A stretch of 64,000 nt of DNA from Telluribacter roseus (GCF_017355915.2 NZ_JAFEUV020000012.1:90214-154213); one strand, 5' to 3'; positions 44,028 through 53,415 are shown, counted from the stretch's first letter. Notes: generated by a model from the sequence alone, not told the origin. Program-made: numbers and translations.

Positions 44028-44060
44028 AGTAAGCAGTTTGCTCATGAAATACTGCTTACT
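44028..44060 (-). terminator. Hairpin overlapping the end of the nine-gene cluster
   Basis: AGTAAGCAGT (44028-44037) and ACTGCTTACT (44051-44060) pair perfectly and include the stop codon of the methyltransferase gene. On the minus strand a T-rich stretch (TTTACCATTTTATT) follows. It likely ends the glycoside operon before the LysR gene. Confidence 0.6.
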
Positions 44061-44859
44061 TACCTATTTTGATTTTTACTTCCTCCACCCAGTTTTGTTG
44101 AATTGCCGACAGGTACTCACTCTTGTTCCAGGTATCCACTGAGCTTTCATAACCCGGGTCTTTGATACAGATCAGGGTTTCATCCAGCGGTTTGTCCGAT
44201 ACACTAAAACCCGTAGACCGCAGCATAGCCCGCATTCCACTTTCGTTGGCCAGCCACCAGTTGGTTGGGTCACCGGCAAAGCTATGTTCGATGAAAGCCA
44301 TCTTGGGCCACTCCGGCTTCAACAGGTTTTCCCGATCATGGATATGGCTATCGTACACCTCTTCAGTGGGTAGTTCCCCCGGCATAGTCAGGGTCTGGAA
44401 CACCATCATGTGCTTGCACCTGCGACCCAGGATATCCAGTGCCAGCAGGGGGTAGCGCAGGTGGTAAAATACTCCCATAAACCAGATCAGGTCAAACTCC
44501 TCGTCCAACCGGGCCAGATCATATACCTGCATCTGCCTGTACCGGATCTGATCCTGCAGGCCGAAGCACTCAGCCACCCACTCCGCCTGCTGCAGGTAGT
44601 GCGCATCCACATCGATACCCAATACCTGCGCGCCCCGCCTGGCCAGCTCTATACTATAGAAGCCGGCATTACAACCCACGTCCAGCACCTTCATTCCTTT
44701 CAGATCCTCGGGAATGGAGGGGGAAAGATCCTTCCACTTAAAGGAGGGAAAATCCCCCAGAAAATGGTCCGGAGCGGTCTGCGTACCATCGGGCAAGTGT
44801 ATGTTGTGGAACCAGGGACCTAGTTGTTTTATCTTCTCCTGATAATTCATTTTATCCAT
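44056..44859 (-). CDS. SAM-dependent methyltransferase, last gene of the glycoside cluster
   Basis: A 267-residue class I methyltransferase. The SAM loop is KVLDVGCNAGFYS at about 57-69, with an acidic residue ending strand 2 (GIDVDAHYL). The sequence resembles CmoB/DUF1698-like enzymes and, from memory, the group called TIGR04290, which is seen beside glycosyltransferases. It overlaps the upstream glycosyltransferase gene by eight bases. I infer O-methylation of the sugar product or of its aglycone. A tRNA role (CmoB) is unlikely in this setting. Confidence 0.82.
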   Translation of the reverse strand: MDKMNYQEKIKQLGPWFHNIHLPDGTQTAPDHFLGDFPSFKWKDLSPSIPEDLKGMKVLDVGCNAGFYSIELARRGAQVLGIDVDAHYLQQAEWVAECFGLQDQIRYRQMQVYDLARLDEEFDLIWFMGVFYHLRYPLLALDILGRRCKHMMVFQTLTMPGELPTEEVYDSHIHDRENLLKPEWPKMAFIEHSFAGDPTNWWLANESGMRAMLRSTGFSVSDKPLDETLICIKDPGYESSVDTWNKSEYLSAIQQNWVEEVKIKIGK

Positions 44860-45949
44860 TAACGGTTGTGGTCTCTTTTTTCGCTTTAAGCTCCTCCGCG
44901 TAGCCGATCAGCTGCCTGGCCCGCTGAACGGAGGTATGCTCTTTCAGTACACGCTGTCGGGCCCTTTCACCAATTTCTTTGCGTGTCTGTTCATCCATCT
45001 CTCTCAGATACCGAAGTGTATCTGCGCTATCATAGGATACCAGTATCTCCTCATCAAACCGGAATACCGTATCCAGTCCATCCCAGTAGTCTGAAATAAT
45101 GGGTACTCCGCAGGCAGCCGCTTCAAATAACCGGACACTGGGCGAGTACCCGGCCTGAATCATATCCGCCCGGGTGATATTCATGGTAAAGCGCTGGGTA
45201 GTATAGAAGTGCCGGTGCTCCGACGGCGGCAGATGGTGCGTGTGCGTAACATTGGCAGACCACTGTATCGTATCCGGATACTGCGGACCTACCACGGCAA
45301 AGCGACCCTCCGGCCAGGCACGGGCGGCATCGATCATCAGCTTTTCCAGGGGCGGCTGGCGATCGGGGCTGTAAGTACCCAGGTACCCCAGGTCGTATTG
45401 TATAGGAGTGGTTTCGGGATAGTACAGATCCGTATCTACCGAGCAGTACAGGGCCTTGGCCGATGGGGAGCCATAGACTACCTCCAGGCGGGCCAGCGTA
45501 GGCCCGCCGGTAAAGGAGAGGTACAGGTCGTAGCCGGGAATCAGATACGGGTGCAGGTACTCGTAATCCTCCCTCTCCAGCTTGGCTAGTGTAACGGGAG
45601 TATCTATATCGTAGAAAGCCCGGATACCCTGGGCCGTTTGCTGTACCCACTTTCCTACTTCTACCCCTTCGGGTACGTAGGAACCTACGATGACCATATC
45701 GGCCGCGGCCACTACTGATTCGTAGTTCTGCTTCAACTCTTCCAGAGAAGAATACAGGTCCAGCTTGCAGTAGGGGGGAGCGGGCATATCCCGGTTGCTG
45801 GCGTACCAGGGAACATCCCGTTCGAGGAAGTGTACCTGGTGTCCCTGCTGGTGGAGCTGCTTTATCAACGCCCGGAAGGTAGTGGCGTGGCCATTGCCCC
45901 AGGAAGAAGTAATGGATAGCCCCAAAATGGTAATGTTCCAGGATTTCAT
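44852..45949 (-). CDS. CgeB-like glycosyltransferase 3 of the cluster
   Basis: A 365-residue GT-B-fold enzyme. The N-terminus (LGLSITSSWGNGHATTFRAL) and the C-terminal donor-site region (YSPSVRLFEAAACGVPIISD) match CgeB-type glycosyltransferases, known from Bacillus spore-coat glycosylation. The acceptor-side NITRADMIQAGYSPS is shared with the next upstream gene's NISRDSMAKYGFSPA, so the two are paralogues. It overlaps its neighbours by four and eight bases. Donor and acceptor sugars are unknown. Confidence 0.85.
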   Translation of the reverse strand: MKSWNITILGLSITSSWGNGHATTFRALIKQLHQQGHQVHFLERDVPWYASNRDMPAPPYCKLDLYSSLEELKQNYESVVAAADMVIVGSYVPEGVEVGKWVQQTAQGIRAFYDIDTPVTLAKLEREDYEYLHPYLIPGYDLYLSFTGGPTLARLEVVYGSPSAKALYCSVDTDLYYPETTPIQYDLGYLGTYSPDRQPPLEKLMIDAARAWPEGRFAVVGPQYPDTIQWSANVTHTHHLPPSEHRHFYTTQRFTMNITRADMIQAGYSPSVRLFEAAACGVPIISDYWDGLDTVFRFDEEILVSYDSADTLRYLREMDEQTRKEIGERARQRVLKEHTSVQRARQLIGYAEELKAKKETTTVNG

Positions 45950-47052
45950 GACAGTACCTCCTTTCGGTTGGTTTTGAGGTTTTTCATGAAAAGAGCCTCC
46001 GCCAGTTGAGCCCGTTGCGCATAGGTATGGTCACGAAGTACCCGCTCGTAGGCGGCTTTCCCGATCTGGGCAGCCCGCTCGGGTGAGAGCGTAGCCATAA
46101 TCTGAGCTACCTCGGCTCCGGTTTCGGCAATAAGGATCTCCTGATCGGGTTCAAAGAACATTTCGATGCCTTTCCAGTGGTCGGTAATAATACAGGCCCT
46201 GGCCCCGGCGGCCTCAAACACACGGGTCGCGGGTGAGAAACCATACTTGGCCATGCTGTCGCGGCTGATGTTCAGCACGGCCATGGCGGTACAGTTAAGA
46301 GCATTATGGTCTTTGGTATATACGTGGCCCAGGTACTTGATATTGGACGGCATGGGCTTGTCGTGCCAGCCGTTACCACCCAGCATAAAGTTCTTCTGGG
46401 GAAGGGAAGCAGCTGCTTTGATAAAAAACTCCTCGACCCGCTGCTCCCTGTCGGGCAGACGGTTACCCAGGAAGGCCAGGTGGCAATCAAAAGCCTGATC
46501 CTTTTCGACCGGATGGTGCGTCTCAGGGTCAAGGGCATTGTATACAGGGATGCAGGCTTTAGCACCCATGTCGGTATAGGCTTCCACTACCGGATCACCA
46601 CCTCCGTAGGTAAGTACCAGATCGTATTTTTTGACGTGCTCCCTGAAGGCATCATTCGGGTCGCTCTGCATACGGTCCAGGGTAGCCGGGGCATCTACGT
46701 CCCAGAAGATGATAAGTTGATCTTCTCCGGCCAGTTGTGGAATCCGCTCTTCCAGGTATTCATCGAATACACCAATCCCGCTGGTTTTGATGAGTATGTC
46801 AAACTCCGGTGTCCGGGTTAGTACCGCTTCCAGTGCTTCTGTGGTAGCGTCGTACACGACAGACGTAGCCCAGTCCACATCGGGCAGGTCACGGTGCTGT
46901 TGCCGCTCGTAGGCATCGGGCTCGAAGAACGTTATATCGTGTCCTAGTTTATGTAGTTCTTTGATGATACCACGGTAGTAGGTGGCGGCGCCGTTCCAGT
47001 AGGCCGATACAAGGCTCGAACCGAAAAAGGCTATTTTTAATGGCTGTTTCAT
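45946..47052 (-). CDS. CgeB-like glycosyltransferase 2 of the cluster
   Basis: A 368-residue GT-B enzyme with FGSSLVSAYWNGAATYYRG at the N-terminus (a loop that parallels SSWGNGHATTFRA in the next gene) and FSPATRVFEAAGARACIITD in the donor site. The conserved Glu of VFEAA is the usual nucleotide-sugar contact. Its start is six bases from the end of the upstream glycosyltransferase gene, and its stop overlaps the next start by four bases (ATGA). Specificity unknown. Confidence 0.85.
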   Translation of the reverse strand: MKQPLKIAFFGSSLVSAYWNGAATYYRGIIKELHKLGHDITFFEPDAYERQQHRDLPDVDWATSVVYDATTEALEAVLTRTPEFDILIKTSGIGVFDEYLEERIPQLAGEDQLIIFWDVDAPATLDRMQSDPNDAFREHVKKYDLVLTYGGGDPVVEAYTDMGAKACIPVYNALDPETHHPVEKDQAFDCHLAFLGNRLPDREQRVEEFFIKAAASLPQKNFMLGGNGWHDKPMPSNIKYLGHVYTKDHNALNCTAMAVLNISRDSMAKYGFSPATRVFEAAGARACIITDHWKGIEMFFEPDQEILIAETGAEVAQIMATLSPERAAQIGKAAYERVLRDHTYAQRAQLAEALFMKNLKTNRKEVLS

Positions 47053-47058
47053 GGCAGG

Positions 47059-48171
47059 TCAGAGTTTGATTGCAGTAGGTTCGGGTTGTGTAAGCTGCTC
47101 ATACACTTCCATCAGTTCATCTGCCCGATGGGCACAACTGTGTCGGTCTCTGATGGTTTGCAGACCGTTTTCGGCCAGGGATGCAGCCAAAGTAGGGTCA
47201 TTCAGTACCTGCTGCATCCTTTCTTTCATCTCATTCCCATTCGCAACGCTCAGGTAATCTTTGCCGACGTTGAATAGCTGCTCGGCATCCTGCCAGGGAG
47301 CACTGATAAGCGGTATCCCGCAGGACATGGCTTCAAATGGTCGGATGGTAGGTATGCCCGGAAGCGCCCGGGTATAAGGGCGCCGGGGTACGTGGATGGT
47401 AAAACGATACTTGGCAAATACATGAGGTACCTGGAAGGAGGGAAGATACCCACCATATTCAATTCCCGCATCAGCCAGAAGTTTGAGTGCTTCATCCGGG
47501 TATCGTACCCCGTACATTTTAGCCTTCAGACCCAGCTCTTTTACGGGCTCGATCAGGAACTCGATCAGCTCCTCGGTACGCTCGTCGTCGCCCCAGTTGC
47601 CGATCCACACCAGGTCACCTTCTTTTTCAACACCTTCTATCGGGTGGAATAGCCGCGTATCTGCGGCTTCGTGCCAGGTCCAGGCCTGCTTTACCCATCC
47701 TTTTTTCTGATATATATTCTTAATTACCTCTCCGTATGCCAGTACTCCGTCGTAGTTACTCAGGTCGTAGTTGGACATACTCTGCTCTTCGGTGACCGAC
47801 CGGTGATGGGTGTCGTGAAAGAGTAGTTTATAATCGTACTTCTTCTTCAGGTTACCTACCAGCTTGACCAGATCGTGATCATTCCACTCGTGTACCAGTA
47901 CCAGATCCGCATCCTGAAGGTAATGACCGAGATCCGGGTTAGTAGCGTCATACATGTCGGACGTAAGCGTAGGGTAGTTGTCTCTGAATTCGGTATATAC
48001 CTTTTCTCCTCTTTCGCTCAACAGGTTGGTGAGGCTCCATCCGCCTTTGGGTTCCAGTACCTGTACCTGATGGCCGCGGTCGATTAGTTCGGCCGACACG
48101 CCACGTAGAAAATGAGCGTTGCCGTGATTCCAGTCAGATAGTAAAGAGTGGTAGAATAGTACGATTTTCAT
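47059..48171 (-). CDS. CgeB-like glycosyltransferase 1 of the cluster
   Basis: A 370-residue GT-B enzyme: FYHSLLSDWNHGNAHFLRG at the N-terminus, and PTIRPFEAMSCGIPLISA in the donor site. It belongs to the same CgeB-like set as the two genes downstream. The repeated 'x-x-W-x-(H/N)-G-x-A' loop in all three suggests a shared acceptor type. It lies 52 bases after the GT4 gene and six bases before the next. Specificity unknown. Confidence 0.85.
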   Translation of the reverse strand: MKIVLFYHSLLSDWNHGNAHFLRGVSAELIDRGHQVQVLEPKGGWSLTNLLSERGEKVYTEFRDNYPTLTSDMYDATNPDLGHYLQDADLVLVHEWNDHDLVKLVGNLKKKYDYKLLFHDTHHRSVTEEQSMSNYDLSNYDGVLAYGEVIKNIYQKKGWVKQAWTWHEAADTRLFHPIEGVEKEGDLVWIGNWGDDERTEELIEFLIEPVKELGLKAKMYGVRYPDEALKLLADAGIEYGGYLPSFQVPHVFAKYRFTIHVPRRPYTRALPGIPTIRPFEAMSCGIPLISAPWQDAEQLFNVGKDYLSVANGNEMKERMQQVLNDPTLAASLAENGLQTIRDRHSCAHRADELMEVYEQLTQPEPTAIKL

Positions 48172-48223
48172 GTATGGACGGGTTAGTAGCTGTCAATGTA
48201 TTTTAAGCTGGTTGGGCAGTATG

Positions 48224-49366
48224 TTAGACGATGGCTTTACCAGCGTTTTTCTGATCTGATATTGCCGGGCTGTTCAGCATCTCCTCATACTTCGCCAGGT
48301 AAAGGTTTGCCATGCGCTTCGTAGTGAAGGCTTTGGCCCGAATGGCGGCCCGCTCGGCGTATTTCTTCCTGAGGTCCGGGCGTTGGCTGAGCGTCTCGAG
48401 CGTATATTTCAGGGCTTCCAGATTGCCCGGTTCAACAAAGAAGGCCGCTCCAATCCAGTTTTCGCGAAGACTCGGAATATCACCCAGTACCAGGGTACAA
48501 CCGGCATGAGCTGCTTCCAGAATGGACAAGCCAAAGGGTTCGTATCGGGCGGGCAGGGCATAAATCGAAGCTTTGGACAGCCAGCTGTTTACTTCGTTCT
48601 GATCCAGCTTACCGGTGTAGGTAACGTTGGCGAAGGTAGCGTTATCGGATGAGCCGGGTACCGCATCATCTCCCGCAATGACAACCGGCCAGGAGAGCTC
48701 ACCCGCCACGCGGTTGAGGGATTCTATATTCTTGGCGCTATCCCACAGGCGGCCCATGCTGAAAATGATATCCTGCTTTTCGTCGCGGGCTATGCTTACC
48801 GGTTCGCCCCCGTTAGGAATGACGATCTTGTTGGCCACTTCACCATAGATTCGGCAAATAGACTGCAGCATATCCCGACTGGGAGCTACTACCAGATCAG
48901 CCGCCTGCAGACCTCTCTGTACCCGGGTAAAGTACTCCTGGTACTGGTCCGGGGGCGTAGAACCAATTACATTTTCCCACCACGAGAATACGCACGAATG
49001 GCATACCATCATGACGGGTGCGTTCCAGTCCAGATGGCCGTGGCAGTAGTTGTTCAGGTGAATGAGATCAGGCTGAATCTGCTTCTGGAGTTCCATCAAC
49101 CACGGACCCGCTTTGTCGACTCCCTCCCAGGGCTTGTCCATCCACTCCAGAGCGTAATCGCTGGAGTGCAGGGTCAGGTTAGGGATCTGAGCCGCCTGTA
49201 CTTTCTGCTTTTCAGTAGGCAGGCTACCCATGGTTGCCAGATATACCTGAATATCAAATTTACCCAGTGCTTTGGCAAGATTCAGGGAATACGTCCATAC
49301 ACCGCCTACGGTATCGGCGGTCATCAATATGCGGCGGGGGTACTTGAGAGTATTATTTTCTTCCAT
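48224..49366 (-). CDS. GT4-family glycosyltransferase
   Basis: A 380-residue GT-B glycosyltransferase of family 4. The N-terminal TADTVGGVWTYSLNLAKAL is the glycine-rich acceptor-domain loop, and the donor site shows LPARYEPFGLSILEAAHAGC, with the EPFGLSxLE motif diagnostic of GT4. It overlaps the Gfo/Idh gene by 14 bases. Probably adds the first or a backbone sugar in the pathway; donor unknown. Confidence 0.9.
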   Translation of the reverse strand: MEENNTLKYPRRILMTADTVGGVWTYSLNLAKALGKFDIQVYLATMGSLPTEKQKVQAAQIPNLTLHSSDYALEWMDKPWEGVDKAGPWLMELQKQIQPDLIHLNNYCHGHLDWNAPVMMVCHSCVFSWWENVIGSTPPDQYQEYFTRVQRGLQAADLVVAPSRDMLQSICRIYGEVANKIVIPNGGEPVSIARDEKQDIIFSMGRLWDSAKNIESLNRVAGELSWPVVIAGDDAVPGSSDNATFANVTYTGKLDQNEVNSWLSKASIYALPARYEPFGLSILEAAHAGCTLVLGDIPSLRENWIGAAFFVEPGNLEALKYTLETLSQRPDLRKKYAERAAIRAKAFTTKRMANLYLAKYEEMLNSPAISDQKNAGKAIV

Positions 49367-50345
49367 AAATCTTATCCATTATTTGGGCTACTTGTACTAC
49401 TGATTCTATATCGGTGTCAAAGCCGCTTCCTTCGGCCAGCTTGCTGGTCCAGTCTACGATGGCCCGGCCGCCCCATTCATCGGGTCCGCTAAACAGGACT
49501 TCGGTACGGGTACCGTAGAAGCGCGCTACTTCAAATTCATAAAAAGATCCGTTGATGTTTCGGAAGGAGGCTCCTCCCAGTGATCCGTACACGTTGAAAT
49601 AGATCTCGGCTTCCTTACCAGCCGGCAGGTTCCAGGAGCAGCTCAATCGCATGGAAGCTCCGTTTTCGGTCTGCATCAGGGCCGTTGCAAAATCTTCCAC
49701 TTTGGTGTCAGGATCAGTAAGGGGCTCGCCCTTGGAGAATAGCACGGAAGATAGTACCTCCACTTTAGGGTTGCCCAATGTCCAGAGGGCCAGGTCCAGC
49801 AGGTGTACACCTAAATCTATCACACAACCGCCACCTGATAACTCCGGATCATAGAACCAGGGCTTATCAGGGCCGTAGGCATTGTGAAAGCACATCTCGA
49901 TGGCATATATTTTTCCGAGCTCACCCTTCTGTACCAGGTTGTGAAGGAGCCGGTAACAGGTATATCGGTACGAGAAGTCCACTCCCAGCAGCAGATTGGC
50001 CTCGCGGGCGGCGTTGACTACCGCAGCGGTTTCTTTGGTGTTACGGCCAAGGGGTTTCTGGCAGAATACTGCCCGTCCCGACTGGATCGCATCCAGCGAC
50101 TGGGACGCATGCAGGGCGCTGGGGGTAGCTATGACTATGCCATCCAGCTGGTGGCCCAGCAGATCATCGTAGGAGGAACAAAAATCGGCCTCCGGAGCAC
50201 TGGCTTTGGAGGCTTCGATATTATCAATGGAAGGGTCAGCAATGCAGGTAATGTTGGCGATGCCGGTTTTGGCAACGGCTTCCATACGGTTTCTTCCTAT
50301 CCAGCCAACACCCAGGAATCCGATTTCTAAATTTTTATTTTCCAA
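49353..50345 (-). CDS. Gfo/Idh/MocA-family dehydrogenase
   Basis: A 330-residue cytoplasmic NAD(P)-dependent sugar/cyclitol dehydrogenase with the Rossmann site GFLGVGWIGRN at residues 9-19 and QKP at 96-98 in place of the usual EKP, keeping the catalytic Lys97. His182-type residue is present in DLGVHLLDLALW. The start must be the TTG at 50345: an in-frame TAA stands only two codons before it, and the next ATG (codon 21) would destroy the nucleotide site. It lies 12 bases after the alcohol dehydrogenase gene, so the two likely act in sequence. Confidence 0.87.
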   Translation of the reverse strand: MENKNLEIGFLGVGWIGRNRMEAVAKTGIANITCIADPSIDNIEASKASAPEADFCSSYDDLLGHQLDGIVIATPSALHASQSLDAIQSGRAVFCQKPLGRNTKETAAVVNAAREANLLLGVDFSYRYTCYRLLHNLVQKGELGKIYAIEMCFHNAYGPDKPWFYDPELSGGGCVIDLGVHLLDLALWTLGNPKVEVLSSVLFSKGEPLTDPDTKVEDFATALMQTENGASMRLSCSWNLPAGKEAEIYFNVYGSLGGASFRNINGSFYEFEVARFYGTRTEVLFSGPDEWGGRAIVDWTSKLAEGSGFDTDIESVVQVAQIMDKIYGRK

Positions 50346-50357
50346 TGGTTAGCCGGG

Positions 50358-51371
50358 TTATTTCGTGTTCAGGATTAACGCTTTTACGAAGCCTTCGGGA
50401 GCTTCCTGGTGGGTCCTGAAAGCTTCGTTGATCTGTTCGAGTGAAAAGGTGTGGGTATACAAGGGAGTTGGATCCAGAATTCCTGATTCAACGGCCAGTA
50501 CAGCTTTTCTAATCCCTTCGATGTACATCTCCGCATCCCGCTCGTGGGCGTTGATCACATCCAGGCCCCGCCAGTTCCAGAGTTGTACATTTACCTGACG
50601 CATCCCGTCCTGATGGAAACCGGCTATGACTAACTTGCCGCGGATGCGCGTTAGTTCACCCGCGAGGTTGAGTGGCCACTCCTTCCCGGTACATTCTATA
50701 ACCCGGTCACAGAACTCTCCATTGGTAAGGTCACTCACCGCGTTGATGATCCTATAATGATCGTCCATGGCTATGGCTTCATCCGCTCCGAATTGCCGTG
50801 CCAGGCCCAGTGATGAAGTTCTTCTTGATACAGCGATAACACGGGCTCCGGCTTCTTTAGCTAACTGTACCAGCAGCGCTCCCAGAAATCCAATGCCCAG
50901 AATGGCGACGGTCTGACCGGCGCGAATGTCACTGCGGTTGAAGATGTTCATGGCGCAGCCCAGGGGCTCGCCGGGGAAAGGGAGTCCTTTCAACTTCTCG
51001 GGAAGCTTTATAGCATGGCTGGCGGGAGCGTAGTCATACTCCCCAAAGGCATTGTAGGATAGTACAGCTACATGATCTCCAACCTGGAAATCCATTACGT
51101 TAGCCCCTACGGCGTGTACGGTACCCCAGCCTTCGTGACCGGGACCACCAGCCTGTATGGGATACTGAAACCACTCCCGGCCTTCCCATACCGGTAGGTT
51201 GGAGGAGCATAGTCCGCAGCCATCCAGCTTTATACAAATTTCATCATCAGCGGGAGGACGTAGGGTTACTTCGGTAATCTCGATAGATTGGGGAGCTGCG
51301 ATGACCGCAGAACGTCCCGTAACCAGATCTAGGTTAGATAGAGCAGGTCTGTTTTGTACTTCGGGTATCAT
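50358..51371 (-). CDS. Zinc-dependent MDR alcohol/polyol dehydrogenase
   Basis: A 337-residue medium-chain dehydrogenase. Catalytic zinc ligands are visible in GCGLCSSN (Cys), GGPGHEGWG (His-Glu) and EPLGCAMN (Cys). The nucleotide site is VAILGIGFLGALL. The four-cysteine structural-zinc lobe of classical alcohol dehydrogenases is missing. It overlaps the fusion gene upstream by four bases (ATGA). With the Gfo/Idh dehydrogenase next to it, it probably oxidises or reduces a sugar or cyclitol hydroxyl during precursor synthesis. Confidence 0.87.
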   Translation of the reverse strand: MIPEVQNRPALSNLDLVTGRSAVIAAPQSIEITEVTLRPPADDEICIKLDGCGLCSSNLPVWEGREWFQYPIQAGGPGHEGWGTVHAVGANVMDFQVGDHVAVLSYNAFGEYDYAPASHAIKLPEKLKGLPFPGEPLGCAMNIFNRSDIRAGQTVAILGIGFLGALLVQLAKEAGARVIAVSRRTSSLGLARQFGADEAIAMDDHYRIINAVSDLTNGEFCDRVIECTGKEWPLNLAGELTRIRGKLVIAGFHQDGMRQVNVQLWNWRGLDVINAHERDAEMYIEGIRKAVLAVESGILDPTPLYTHTFSLEQINEAFRTHQEAPEGFVKALILNTK

Positions 51372-53380
51372 ACAAGTTTTATGTTAGAGGCAACTTTTTT
51401 AGGTTGATCATTATATTTGACGAGCCAGTGGTACAGCTTCTCCACCCCTTCCCAGGCCGATATGCGGGGCTTCCAGCCGGTTTCGGTCTGGAAGCGGGTG
51501 GTGTCTGATACATAGTACCGCTGATCACCCGGACGCCACTGGTCAAAGTTCACCTCTATTTTCTCTCCGTGTAGCTCCTGAATGTGATCAATGAGCTGTA
51601 ACAAACTAATGGTATTGGCGGGACCTCCTCCCATATTGAAAGCTTTTCCATTCAGATGATCCATCTGATCACGAGCCTGTAACATGGCCTGAATAAGGTC
51701 TTCCACAAACAGCACATCGCGTACCTGCTTACCATCACCGTAGATGTTGATGGGCTGTCCCTGCAGAGCTTTGAGCAGGAAGTGCGCGATCCAGCCCTGG
51801 TCTTCGGTACCAAACTGGTGCGGCCCGTAGATACAGCTCATCCGGAACACGACCGCTTTCAGGCCATAGGTACGTACATAATCCAGGATGTAGCTATCGG
51901 CTATCCCTTTGGAGCAGCCGTAGGGGCTGTGGAAGTCCAGCGGGCGCAGCTCACTAATGCCACTTTCTCGGATCAGGGGCTCTTCGGGTTCGTAACGGTT
52001 ATTGTCAATGACGAGTCGCAGGTCTTCCAACCCCCCGTATACCTTATTGGTGGAGGTAAAAAGCATCGGAGGCTGATGCGACGATTTCCGGATGGCTTCC
52101 AGTACATTGAGCGTACCGCGGGCATTGACATCAAAGTCCATGACTGGCAGGTTGCAGCTGGTCGTGACGGCCACCTGGGCGGCAAAGTGGTAGACAAAAC
52201 TGGCCTTGGCTACGGCGGCTTCTACACAAAACTCGTTGCGAATATCCGCCACTTCAATATTGAGCTGGTCGGGGTAGTGGGTCTTCAGCCAGCGCAGGTT
52301 CTTCTCTACGCCCGGGCGTGACAGGTTGTCCAGGATGGTAACCTTTTCACCGGCTTCGGCCAGTGTCTTCACCATGTTAGTACCTATAAATCCGGCCCCA
52401 CCTACTACCAGTACACTATCGGTTGTGTCGTGCTTGATGTAGGGAACGGACATCCATTTATCCGACTCCAGTTCCCGTGGTGATTTTTCACATAGTAATC
52501 GATATAGCAGTTTTTCGGTGCCGTCTGTCTTCACCATACCAAAGGCGTACTCACGTTCGTCGGTATGGAAGCCGTCTACGGTGGGGTATATCTTGTTCAG
52601 GTCGTTGAGGCCGTACCAGTACACCCGTTCCACATGAGCTCTGGTACTTTCCAGAAACATTTCCAGTTGCTTGCGCTCATCGTGTTTCCAGGTGGAGTAG
52701 CCTGTTTCGGTGATCCAGATCTTCTGGTTGCCACCATTGGAATTGATAACATTTCGTACCTGATCCAGCAGTTGTTCCCAGCCGTACCACTTATCATCAA
52801 ATACGTGGGGGAAATGGTGAACGCCAATGGCATCAATGTACTTCATCACCTCCCGGTCGTACATGAGCTGTAGCCAGTTGGGATCTACCGGACTCATGCC
52901 TCCCAGCAGGGTTTTCTTTTTCAGGTGCTTCATCCAGTGGGCAGCCATCCCGATCATAGCGGTGAAGGTGTTCCACTGCCAGTCCAGCGTGTAGTCGTAC
53001 TCACTCTTGTTGTTGGGCTCGTTCCAGAGCTCCACCCACTCGAAGTACTTGCCATACTGGGTTACCATCGTATCCAGAAAATCGGCGTAATCCTTAGGGT
53101 TGCGCGGGGGCGACGACGTTTTTGGAAGTATACCTTGCGAAGGGGGTGTATAAAGGAAGCAGGGAAGTATTTCCGCTTCTTTGGCAAGCCTGGGTATCAG
53201 CCATTTATACCACTGCTTGCCTTCGTCGGTATATAAATCCGCCCAGGACATACCCGTTCTTAGCTGGTTGATGGAAAGCTTGCGGAGCTGATCAAGAGTA
53301 GCCTCTACCCGTTCGTATTCGCCCACATGAAACCATTCCAAAAAACCAATTTCAGGATGCTTGATGCCGTTCGATTTCAT
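51368..53380 (-). CDS. Glycosidase-like TIM barrel fused to a CDP-paratose 2-epimerase-like SDR
   Basis: A 670-residue two-domain protein. Residues 1 to about 300 form a clan-A glycoside hydrolase-like barrel (GH39/GH5-like) with acid/base Glu121 in VELWNEPN and nucleophile Glu225 in IWITETGYS, so it appears catalytically complete. There is no signal peptide. Residues about 322-670 are an NAD-dependent nucleotide-sugar epimerase with VVGGAGFIG at 325-333, TSTNKVYGG and SPYGCSKG (Tyr and Lys), most like CDP-paratose/UDP-glucose epimerases. I know of no standard protein with this order. It overlaps the next gene by four bases. The barrel may act on, or merely bind, the glycoside made by the cluster. 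Confidence 0.85.
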   Translation of the reverse strand: MKSNGIKHPEIGFLEWFHVGEYERVEATLDQLRKLSINQLRTGMSWADLYTDEGKQWYKWLIPRLAKEAEILPCFLYTPPSQGILPKTSSPPRNPKDYADFLDTMVTQYGKYFEWVELWNEPNNKSEYDYTLDWQWNTFTAMIGMAAHWMKHLKKKTLLGGMSPVDPNWLQLMYDREVMKYIDAIGVHHFPHVFDDKWYGWEQLLDQVRNVINSNGGNQKIWITETGYSTWKHDERKQLEMFLESTRAHVERVYWYGLNDLNKIYPTVDGFHTDEREYAFGMVKTDGTEKLLYRLLCEKSPRELESDKWMSVPYIKHDTTDSVLVVGGAGFIGTNMVKTLAEAGEKVTILDNLSRPGVEKNLRWLKTHYPDQLNIEVADIRNEFCVEAAVAKASFVYHFAAQVAVTTSCNLPVMDFDVNARGTLNVLEAIRKSSHQPPMLFTSTNKVYGGLEDLRLVIDNNRYEPEEPLIRESGISELRPLDFHSPYGCSKGIADSYILDYVRTYGLKAVVFRMSCIYGPHQFGTEDQGWIAHFLLKALQGQPINIYGDGKQVRDVLFVEDLIQAMLQARDQMDHLNGKAFNMGGGPANTISLLQLIDHIQELHGEKIEVNFDQWRPGDQRYYVSDTTRFQTETGWKPRISAWEGVEKLYHWLVKYNDQPKKVASNIKLV

Positions 53381-53415
53381 TCTTATTTCTTTGTTTTAAG
53401 GTATGGATCAGATGG

